Assembly (NCBI RefSeq): GCF_008369325.1
Contig: NZ_VOBI01000011.1
Span: forward strand, 124,001 to 188,000
Direction: 5' to 3'
Length of the DNA stretch: 64,000 bases
Origin: Pseudomonas sp. ANT_H12B
GTDB taxonomy: Bacteria > Pseudomonadota > Gammaproteobacteria > Pseudomonadales > Pseudomonadaceae
This document shows, one piece after another, positions 17,377 through 24,335 of this stretch. The notes under the pieces are model-generated. The model had not been told where the DNA came from, searched no databases, and worked only from the letters and a program-made list of their open reading frames with translations. The position numbers and the translations under genes were made by a program. The number at the start of each line of letters is the position of its first letter. Position 1 is the stretch's first letter.

Positions 17377-17403
17377 GTATCGCCTGCACGTCAAAAAACT
17401 TTA
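17377..17403 (-). promoter_or_regulatory. Probable FliA (sigma-28) promoter of fliST
   Basis: The minus strand shows TAAA (17403-17400), 15 bases, then GGCGATAC (17384-17377). The FliA consensus is TAAA-N15-GCCGATAA, so the -35 matches, the spacing matches exactly and 6 of 8 bases of the -10 agree. It lies about 40 bases ahead of the fliS start. Confidence 0.6.
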
Positions 17404-17467
17404 GCGCTCAAGCGAAAAGCGCAGAGCCCCTCTAAGGGTACTGCCGGGCTTCAGGCGTATCGGCCGA

Positions 17468-18874
17468 TCAGGAGTTCTTCTGTTGAGCCTCGATCGAGGT
17501 AAACATCGAAACGATGTTCTTGCGTTGCGCCTCAAGCTTGCCAACCAGGGTGTCCATGGCCACGTAACGCTTGGTCAGCACGTCGGTCAGCGAATCGATA
17601 CGACGATCCAACGCCAACTGCTGGTTGGCGAGATCGGACTGCTGCTTGCCCAGACCGGTCGTGCGCGAATCGAGGATGCCGCCCGTTTGCAGGTACGGTT
17701 CGACCGCCTTGTTCATGCGCTCGAACACACCATTGGTACCGGTGAAAAGCTCCTGCACATCGGCACCGAGTTTCTTTTCCTTCATGGCAGTATTAAATTT
17801 GACACTATTGAATTCGAGGGTACCGTCCTTCTGGGTATTGATACCCAGCTGACTCAGGCTGGTGAGCCGATCGCCACTGCCTTCTGTGGCCAACTGCTTA
17901 CGCAGATCAGACAGCAGCGCTCGCGTGGTCGGATCATTTGTCAGCGGGCCGAGGACAGTGTTGTCATCCTCATCCTTGGTGCTGGCAGCCAGGGTGTTGA
18001 CCGTCTTGACCAAGGTATTGTAGGCATCGACATACGCCTGGATCGACGTCTTCAGGCCGGCGGTATTCTCACCGACGGTCACCGTGATCGCCTTGGTCGG
18101 ATCAGTGCCGGTCTCCTGAAGCAGCTCCAGGCTGATCCCGCTAACCGCGCCATCCACGGTGTTGGTCTTGCTGGTAACTTTGAGGCCGTCTACATAGATC
18201 AGCGCATCCTCGGCCGGCGCGTCGATATAGCCAGCACCGTCACCCAACATTTTCACGCCAGGAAGGATCTGGAGCCCATCTATTCCGTCAACCGTAATGT
18301 CCGTGCCATCCCCCGTCATCGTGGAACTGAACACCAGGCGCGAACCGTCCGCACCGTTGACAAGGTTCGCACTGATGCCTTTCTCGGCCAACGTCGAGTT
18401 GATGGTATCGCGCACCGTCTGCAAGGTCGCACCAGCACCAATCTTGACGGTATGAACCACACCGTCCTGCGTAATCAGCAGGTCACCTTCTGCAATCGGC
18501 GTGCTGGCGCCCGTGTCGAAATTCTGGCTGGCGACCTTGGACGAGGTGGCCAGGTTTTCGACGCGAACCGAGTAGCTCCCCGGAACCGCAGTATTGTTCG
18601 AGGTAACCTTGATCGCGGAATCGCTACTGGAGGATGCCGTGTAGGCATTGAAGGACGGCGTAGCGGTGTCGTTGAGTTTCTTCATTGCTGTCTGATAGAC
18701 AGACAGCGCACTCTTGAGCGCCGCGACCCCCGACAGCATGGCGGTATTGTTGGCAGTCTGACGCTTGATCTGATTCGCCTTGGGGTCGGTCTCAGCCGCA
18801 ACCAGTGTTTTCACGATAGCGTTGATATCGACGCCAGAACCCAGGCCGGTGCCCGGTAAAATTGAACTCGCCAT
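17468..18874 (-). CDS. fliD: Flagellar filament capping protein FliD
   Basis: This 468-residue protein is the hook-associated protein 2, the cap that folds flagellin at the filament tip. The N-terminus ILPGTGLGSGVDINAIVKTLV is the conserved D0 segment. The C-terminal FliD_C region ends in coiled-coil heptads (LDRRIDSLTDVLTKRYVAMDTLVGKLEAQ in pieces; MFTSIEAQQKNS). In pseudomonads FliD is also a mucin adhesin. An AAGAGGGAA ribosome binding site precedes the ATG. It follows flaG after about 70 bases. Confidence 0.95.
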   Translation of the reverse strand: MASSILPGTGLGSGVDINAIVKTLVAAETDPKANQIKRQTANNTAMLSGVAALKSALSVYQTAMKKLNDTATPSFNAYTASSSSDSAIKVTSNNTAVPGSYSVRVENLATSSKVASQNFDTGASTPIAEGDLLITQDGVVHTVKIGAGATLQTVRDTINSTLAEKGISANLVNGADGSRLVFSSTMTGDGTDITVDGIDGLQILPGVKMLGDGAGYIDAPAEDALIYVDGLKVTSKTNTVDGAVSGISLELLQETGTDPTKAITVTVGENTAGLKTSIQAYVDAYNTLVKTVNTLAASTKDEDDNTVLGPLTNDPTTRALLSDLRKQLATEGSGDRLTSLSQLGINTQKDGTLEFNSVKFNTAMKEKKLGADVQELFTGTNGVFERMNKAVEPYLQTGGILDSRTTGLGKQQSDLANQQLALDRRIDSLTDVLTKRYVAMDTLVGKLEAQRKNIVSMFTSIEAQQKNS

Positions 18875-18945
18875 TGCTATTCCCTCTTGGTTGCGCGCCG
18901 CACCTGGCCGATCAGACTAGCGAACTTGTCGCTCGATCGCCAACA

Positions 18946-19311
18946 TCAGACCTTGGCATCGAACAACAGGCTGTTTACATCACTCAGGCTGTGCGCGATC
19001 TTCAACGCCTCTTCCGAAGGAAGTTGGCGGATCAGCTCACCGGTTTCACTGGCGATGACTTTGACAATAATTCGTCCGGATTCTTCATCCGCGGAAAATT
19101 CGAGATTGCGACGCGACGATGCGAGAAACTTCTCGATGTCCTTGAGCGCGCTTTTAACCTTCTCAGCTTCGGTCAGGCCGCTGTCGGCACTTTCCTTCGC
19201 TGGCGTGATGGATTCGACAGCCTCCACGGACTTGACTGCCGGACGTTCACTGGCCTGCTCGACCGGCTTCGCGGCCTGGTAGGACAGGTTCAGCTTGACG
19301 CTCATATCCAT
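18946..19311 (-). CDS. flaG: Flagellar protein FlaG
   Basis: This protein of about 121 residues has a variable N-terminus and a conserved C-terminal FlaG domain: LEFSADEESGRIIVKVIASETGELIRQLPSEEAL (landmark, two blocks), ending SLLFDAKV. FlaG affects filament length in Pseudomonas and other genera. The start at 19311 (MDMSVKL) has an AGAGG ribosome binding site; 19305 and a GTG at 19320 are alternatives. It lies between fliC and fliD, downstream of the fliC terminator. Confidence 0.9.
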   Translation of the reverse strand: MDMSVKLNLSYQAAKPVEQASERPAVKSVEAVESITPAKESADSGLTEAEKVKSALKDIEKFLASSRRNLEFSADEESGRIIVKVIASETGELIRQLPSEEALKIAHSLSDVNSLLFDAKV

Positions 19312-19330
19312 GCCAACCACCTCTCAATGT

Positions 19331-19366
19331 AAAAAGCGGAGGAGCACCACAAGTGCACTCCCCCGC
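19331..19366 (-). terminator. Terminator after fliC
   Basis: On the minus strand GCGGGGGAGTGCAC, loop TTGT, then GGTGCTCCTCCGC form an imperfect stem followed by TTTTT. It sits between the fliC stop (19383) and flaG, so fliC is probably a largely monocistronic, abundant message. Confidence 0.7.
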
Positions 19367-19382
19367 CACAATCATCAGGCGA

Positions 19383-20252
19383 TTACTGAAGCAGTTTCAG
19401 TACGGCCGATGGCAGTTGATTGGCCTGAGCCAGAACCGAAGTCGATGCCTGTTGCAGAGTCTGCTGCTTGGTCAGTTGAGCAGTTTCAGCAGCGAAGTCG
19501 GTATCCTGTACACGGCCACGTGCAGCTTCGGCGTTTTCGTTGATGTTCTGCAGGTTGGCGATGGTGCTGGTCAGACGGTTCTGGACAGCACCGAGGTCAG
19601 CACGGGTGGTGTTGATATTCTTTAGCGCTTGGTCGATGGCGGTCATCGCACCACTGAAGTTTACTTCCATATCGGAGGTAGCAGCAGCAGTAGTAGTAGT
19701 GATGGTCTTGCCAGCCAGTGCGCTCAGAGCGCCGGAGGCGGAGGTGTTCATCGCATCACTCAGGGTGATGCTGATCTGGTTGTCGGAACCGGTGTTGGAG
19801 CCAACCTGGAAGATCATCGGGGTCTTAGTGGTACCGTCCAGCAGGTTCTTGTTGTTGAGCTGGGTGCTGGCAGCAATACGGTCCAGCTCCTTGGTCATCG
19901 ACTGGAATTCTTTGTTCAGTGCATCACGGTCATCTACAGTATTGGAGTCGTTTCGCGACTGGAGAGCCAGTTCACGCATACGTTGCAGGATGTTGGTCTG
20001 CTCTTGCATCGCGCCTTCAGCGGTCTGCGCGATGGAGATGGCATCGTTGGCGTTTTTGATCGCCATGGTCTGACCGCGGATCTGCGAAGTCATGCGGTTG
20101 GAGATCTGCAGGCCGGCGGCGTCGTCTTTGGCGCTGTTGATTTTCAGGCCGGAGGACAGACGAGTCATCGAAGTGCTGAGTGCGTCGGAAGCACGGTTCA
20201 GGTTTTTCTGAACGCCCAGGGAGGTGGTGTTGGTGTTAACAGTCAAAGCCAT
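19383..20252 (-). CDS. fliC: Flagellin FliC
   Basis: This 289-residue flagellin is of the short kind. The N-terminal D0/D1 region (about 1-145) reads ALTVNTNTTSLGVQKNLNRA, SGLKINSAKDDAAGLQISNRM and includes the QRMRELALQ segment recognised by TLR5/FLS2-type receptors. The C-terminal D1/D0 region ends TLQQASTSVLAQANQLPSAVLKLLQ (two blocks). Only about 55 residues separate them, so the surface domain is small and rich in Ser/Thr (LSALAGKTITTTTAAATSD), offering O-glycosylation sites for the upstream glycosyltransferases. It has a clear FliA promoter and its own terminator. Confidence 0.97.
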   Translation of the reverse strand: MALTVNTNTTSLGVQKNLNRASDALSTSMTRLSSGLKINSAKDDAAGLQISNRMTSQIRGQTMAIKNANDAISIAQTAEGAMQEQTNILQRMRELALQSRNDSNTVDDRDALNKEFQSMTKELDRIAASTQLNNKNLLDGTTKTPMIFQVGSNTGSDNQISITLSDAMNTSASGALSALAGKTITTTTAAATSDMEVNFSGAMTAIDQALKNINTTRADLGAVQNRLTSTIANLQNINENAEAARGRVQDTDFAAETAQLTKQQTLQQASTSVLAQANQLPSAVLKLLQ

Positions 20253-20334
20253 GACGAATTCCTCGTTGGATGGGTACTACGGCTTCCGGCCTTGGCAATT
20301 CGCCGGGTGTGGCACAGAGAACCTTCGTAGTAGT

Positions 20335-20361
20335 TATCGTCGTCAAGGCACGTTGCTTTAG
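20335..20361 (-). promoter_or_regulatory. FliA (sigma-28) promoter of fliC
   Basis: The minus strand has TAAA (20361-20358), exactly 15 bases, then GACGATAA (20342-20335); the consensus is TAAA-N15-GCCGATAA. The expected leader is about 75 bases. This is in the 360-base gap between the KAS III gene and fliC. The rest of that gap holds only the KAS III terminator (20567-20597) and AT-rich sequence. Confidence 0.88.
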
Positions 20362-20566
20362 CTGATTTTTAAAAAATAGTTAGTGACACCCTGCCAGCCC
20401 AACAAAAACGGGAGTTTGACGCCAAGAATCAGAGCACCATCGAGCGTGACTTAGAGTGTTTCAGTAGATTTACACCTCTATTATGCTCTTCGAACAAAAT
20501 CCTACGCATGGACAGTTCCGTAGCTCGATACATGCGCAGTCAGACGGACCATCAAAGTGCACAGAC

Positions 20567-20597
20567 AAAGACGCCGCCTGGGAAAGGCGGCGTTCTT
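20567..20597 (-). terminator. Terminator after KAS III gene
   Basis: A perfect 8-bp stem (ACGCCGCC at 20571-20578 and GGCGGCGT at 20586-20593) with a 7-base loop. On the minus strand it is followed by TCTTTG. It lies 16 bases beyond the KAS III stop codon and insulates fliC from the glycosylation genes. Confidence 0.75.
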
Positions 20598-20612
20598 TAC
20601 TGCAACTGGCAG

Positions 20613-21545
20613 TCAGTCAAGGCGCTCGATAATCGCCGAGCCCCACGATAGGCCCACACCAAAGCCGCTCAGGGCGACACGCTTGTGTTGCGAACCCATC
20701 ACATGCTTTTCAAGCAGAAGCGGAATACTGGACGACACAGTGTTGCCCGTTTCAGCCATATCCTTGACAAAACGCTTGGGATCACCGCCCTCGAAACGCT
20801 GGGATACGGCATCAACGATCGCCGCACTGCCCTGGTGCAGACAGTAGAGGTCGATGTCCTTCGCCTGCAACTGGCTGGCATCAAGCAGCTGCTGCAAGTG
20901 AGCCGGTACCTTGACCAGGGCGAAATTGTAAACCTGACGACCATTCATGAAGAACTTGCCATCGGTAGTACGCAAAAACTCAGCGCCCGCGCCGTCAGTG
21001 CCGAACAGCGACTTACCCAACTGCCAGTGCCCACCTTCTCCCATCCAGGTCACCGTTGCGGCATCACCGAACAACATGGTGGTGTTGCGATCCTCAGGAT
21101 CCACAATCTTCGAGTAAGGGTCGGCGGTGATCAGCAGGCCATTCTTCAGCCCCGCAGCCTCCATGAAACCTTTCATGGCATACAAGCCATACACATAGCC
21201 GGAGCATCCCAGAGAGATGTCGAAGGCGGCGATATGGGTCGGCAGGCCGAGTTTGTGCTGGACGATAGCAGCAGTGTGCGGCAAGCCTTCTGCATCGCCG
21301 TTCTGAGTTACGACGATCACAACGTCGATAGAGACCGGGTCCAACGCTGGATTGCCGGCGAACAGGGCCTTGACGGCCTCGACACACAAATCGGAGGTTT
21401 CCTGACCAGCGCCCTTGCGCGGCAAGAAAGTAGAACCGATCTTGCCAAAGATGAAATCCTGGTCCTTACCGAATTTCGCGCCTTGCGCGTAGTTGTCCAG
21501 CCCTTCAGCCGGCACGTAACTGGCGATACTTTTAATGCCAATCAT
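20613..21545 (-). CDS. Ketoacyl-ACP synthase III of the flagellin glycosylation locus
   Basis: This 310-residue protein is FabH-like. The catalytic triad is intact: Cys114 in SLGCSGYVYG, His237 in LHQGS and Asn268 in ETGNTVSSS. The C-terminus ALSGFGVGLSWGSAIIERLD is typical of KAS III. At this position (P. syringae orf3, between fgt2 and fliC) such enzymes are thought to make an acyl chain for a modified amino sugar of the flagellin glycan, not bulk fatty acids. The start is at MIGIKSIASYVP; the open frame extends 15 codons further without a good ribosome binding site. Confidence 0.9.
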   Translation of the reverse strand: MIGIKSIASYVPAEGLDNYAQGAKFGKDQDFIFGKIGSTFLPRKGAGQETSDLCVEAVKALFAGNPALDPVSIDVVIVVTQNGDAEGLPHTAAIVQHKLGLPTHIAAFDISLGCSGYVYGLYAMKGFMEAAGLKNGLLITADPYSKIVDPEDRNTTMLFGDAATVTWMGEGGHWQLGKSLFGTDGAGAEFLRTTDGKFFMNGRQVYNFALVKVPAHLQQLLDASQLQAKDIDLYCLHQGSAAIVDAVSQRFEGGDPKRFVKDMAETGNTVSSSIPLLLEKHVMGSQHKRVALSGFGVGLSWGSAIIERLD

Positions 21546-22016
21546 ATGGCTTCCCAATTCAGAAAAAGCAAAATGCCCACCAGGCACCACGAACGCAAGC
21601 CAGGTAACCAGCTAATGAGCCTCCTGGCAACGCCGCTCGCCGGCTCAACTGTTCCCGGTTTCGGGAATGATAACAGTGAAGATGCGCGCCGTGACTTCCG
21701 AGTCACGCGCTTTTGTCGAATCGGTTGCCGATAAGATCAGAAACCGCGCACGACTCATCCCAAGCCCCGGCCCGGACAAGGCAAGGCAAGGCAAGGCGTT
21801 CAAGCAAGTGGTCACAACAGGACGCGGGGCATGAATCAGGAACGGGAGGCGTAATCGGCCCATCAACGTGGGGCGGGTGGGTATCAGCCTGTCAATGGCC
21901 AATACCCCTGTGCACCTGCAATCGGCTGACCTTGCGGTCATCACCGATTGCCTGCCCTCAAGGAACGCGCAGAACCGCCGGCTGGCGGACGGGGATGGAG
22001 CGTGCAGGGTTGACGC
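21546..22016. other. 471-base gap with a pentanucleotide tandem repeat
   Basis: I see no convincing gene between the methyltransferase and the KAS III gene. The stretch includes a tandem GCAAG repeat of about four units (21777-21795). A GCCGATAA string at 21727-21734 resembles a FliA -10 but faces away from the genes and lacks a -35. The promoter of the KAS III gene probably lies here. Confidence 0.5.
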
Positions 22017-22757
22017 TTAGTTCGCCTGCCCCTTGGTAAAGTCCAGCAACTTTTCCAGGACATCCTTCACCACGGCTTCACGCCCTTCCATCTCGGCCAA
22101 TCGTTGAACGGCAGCATCCAATCGGCGGATATCTTCTGGGAACTCAACGTAGCTGAAAATCTGCTCGCTGCCGGAAACCTTGCCATTTTCAAACCGTTCG
22201 ATCGCCTTGATCATCCGGTTCGGATGCTGGCGGATGCAGGCTTGATCCTTGACGAAAACCGCCAGGAAGTCGCTCCATACGTCCTCATGCTGCGGCGTGA
22301 TAAAGGACTCCAGCAACGCCGGGTTCATCCCCTGGCGCTTGGCCCAGGTGACCAGCGCACTCCCTGCATCAGGATAGAAGCGCCAGCAGTCAACCGGGTA
22401 ACGATGGAATGCACCATTGGAGGGTACGTTGATGAACAGGAGTCCGTCAGGCTTCAAAATTCTCAGGCATTCGGTGAACGACAACCAGAACATCTCCGAA
22501 TGCTCAAGACATGAGGAGCTGACGATCACGTCGACAGACTCGCTCTCGAACGGAAGGCTATACGGATCGGTGAGGACGACATCGACCCCCTTGCCGACGA
22601 CAAAGTCCACACCAATGTAGCGCACACCCGGCGGAGCGACGTCTCGAAGTGAGCCGTTGACGTCTTGCGCGCCTATTTCCAACACCAGGGAAGTCGAACT
22701 TTCGCCCAGGTAGGTATCGAAAAACAATTGTCCGTTCTGCATTGCGGTGGGATGCAT
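22017..22757 (-). CDS. SAM-dependent methyltransferase of the glycosylation island
   Basis: This 246-residue class I methyltransferase has motif I in LVLEIGAQDVNGSL and the acidic end of beta 2 in YIGVDF. Motif II-like sequences follow (VDVIVSSSCLEHSEMFW, then LRILKPDGLLFINVPSNG). It has no signal peptide or membrane segment. The C-terminal 50 residues are charged and helical. The location between two glycosyltransferase genes and the KAS III gene suggests methylation of a flagellin glycan sugar, as with VioM-type enzymes in P. syringae. The exact substrate is not visible in the sequence. Confidence 0.8.
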   Translation of the reverse strand: MHPTAMQNGQLFFDTYLGESSTSLVLEIGAQDVNGSLRDVAPPGVRYIGVDFVVGKGVDVVLTDPYSLPFESESVDVIVSSSCLEHSEMFWLSFTECLRILKPDGLLFINVPSNGAFHRYPVDCWRFYPDAGSALVTWAKRQGMNPALLESFITPQHEDVWSDFLAVFVKDQACIRQHPNRMIKAIERFENGKVSGSEQIFSYVEFPEDIRRLDAAVQRLAEMEGREAVVKDVLEKLLDFTKGQAN

Positions 22758-22802
22758 GTATTTAAAAATTCCAATTCGAGTTTGATAAGTTAACGCCGAA
22801 CT

Positions 22803-24185
22803 TCAACCGGCCACAGCCCTGAACACGTACTGCAATGGCAGCGCATCCTGAACAGCCAGTTCCGGATCTCTTCCGGCCGCGGCAGCCATCGCATGGATCA
22901 TCGGGAGATATTTTTCGCGCTCAGGCTCGTCAAAAACACGCGGCACCCCCGCCTCGACAGTCAAACCTGCTTGGTTGAACATTTCGAGCATGGTGACCAG
23001 CGTAAACCAGCGGATATGAGTCCTGTCGAACAGGCCGGAATCTTCATAGCGGAAGTCACCCACACTGAGCCGCGCCTGAACACTCCAGTGCTGGGCATTC
23101 GGAATACACGCGACTACACAGCTGCCAGGCACGCTCGCTTCACGGACTCTCTGCAAGAGCAACCATGGATCGTACAGATGTTCAAGCACATCCCCAAAGA
23201 CCCAACAGTCAGCGGCCAAATCGCCAGCAAGCAAATCAGCGCTGGCCGTTTCGATGTTCATGTCAAGAACACGATCACAGTGCTCGCGTGCGAGCTCCGC
23301 ATAACCTGCATCGATCTCAATCCCCGTGTAATGAACATCGGGGTTCAGTTTTTTGTATTCGCGCGCGAGCGCACCAGAGCTGCAACCGACCTCCACAACA
23401 CGCTTGGCATTCGCAGGCATCAGCTTGAGTAAATCAGGGTTATGGAACTGATGGACCGGTGTTTGTTTCTGCACAGTAGTCTCCTGAGGCTTTCGGATGT
23501 CTGCAACGCCATACTTGTTTTGATAACGGCGAAAGCTCTCGCGCCACGCGGGCGTACCGAACGCCCCTCCGCTTTCATGCACGACGCTCAGCGGCCACGT
23601 GCCCATGCTTAACCCGTTCAGTTCAGCTGAACGACAGAAATCCATGTCATAGAAGTGAAATTCAAATTGCTCGTCAAAGCGCACCCCGGCCTGTTCGAGG
23701 CGCTCACTGTCTGCCGCAAGCAACAACCCATCGAGCAATTTGCAGGGTTGAGGCACACGCCCGAAATTCGAGACAGTGCAAGGGAAACTCTTACCGTGCC
23801 CGACCATACCGCTCAGGAAGCACGGCTGATCCCAAGTGAACCGATCGTCAATGAAGGCCCACGCGGGTTGACCTTCAACACGCCGTATATTGCCTGCAAG
23901 CCCGACAATATCGAAAGTTACCACCGCTTCGCGTATCCGCTCGCTCCACAAGAAGTCACACAGGTGCACATCGTCATGAACGAACACCAGAATGGCAGGA
24001 TTTTCCCTGGCCTCATCAATCGCGCGGTTGTAGATGGTCGAAAGCCCCTGCTTGTTCTCTGCAAACAGCCTGATTTCCACAGGATTGGCCGCCTGGTGGA
24101 TCAACAAGGATCGGCCAAGAGCAGTCTTCGTGGAAAACTCCTGCTCAGACACGCGCGTTCCACATACGATTCGAATAGGTTTCAT
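22803..24185 (-). CDS. Glycosyltransferase-methyltransferase fusion protein
   Basis: This 460-residue protein joins two enzymes. Residues about 1-230 are a GT-A glycosyltransferase-like domain: GLSTIYNRAIDEA, the acidic metal site ILVFVHDDVHL, then LLDGLLLAADSERL and FHFYDMDFCRSAELNG. Residues about 250-440 are a class I methyltransferase: RVVEVGCSSGALAREYKKLN, YTGIEID and DCWVFGDVLEHLYDPW. In operon order it follows fgt2 and precedes the stand-alone methyltransferase. It probably adds and methylates, or methylates next to, a sugar of the flagellin glycan. The acceptor is inferred from context only. Confidence 0.82.
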   Translation of the reverse strand: MKPIRIVCGTRVSEQEFSTKTALGRSLLIHQAANPVEIRLFAENKQGLSTIYNRAIDEARENPAILVFVHDDVHLCDFLWSERIREAVVTFDIVGLAGNIRRVEGQPAWAFIDDRFTWDQPCFLSGMVGHGKSFPCTVSNFGRVPQPCKLLDGLLLAADSERLEQAGVRFDEQFEFHFYDMDFCRSAELNGLSMGTWPLSVVHESGGAFGTPAWRESFRRYQNKYGVADIRKPQETTVQKQTPVHQFHNPDLLKLMPANAKRVVEVGCSSGALAREYKKLNPDVHYTGIEIDAGYAELAREHCDRVLDMNIETASADLLAGDLAADCWVFGDVLEHLYDPWLLLQRVREASVPGSCVVACIPNAQHWSVQARLSVGDFRYEDSGLFDRTHIRWFTLVTMLEMFNQAGLTVEAGVPRVFDEPEREKYLPMIHAMAAAAGRDPELAVQDALPLQYVFRAVAG

Positions 24186-24335
24186 GCGGGCACTTAGTTA
24201 TTGAATTTTGACAAGGACACCCGACCCACGGCGTCGCAGTATCACGCGCCAGAGTACCCAGTGAATTACAATGTGAGGCTGCCCCCCTGACTAGAGAGCG
24301 GCCCCACTTGAACCGATCAAATCACACCAAGGCGA

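Noticed and set aside
21727..21734. GCCGATAA, a perfect FliA -10, on the plus strand
   Set aside because: No TAAA 15 bases upstream and no plus-strand gene downstream.
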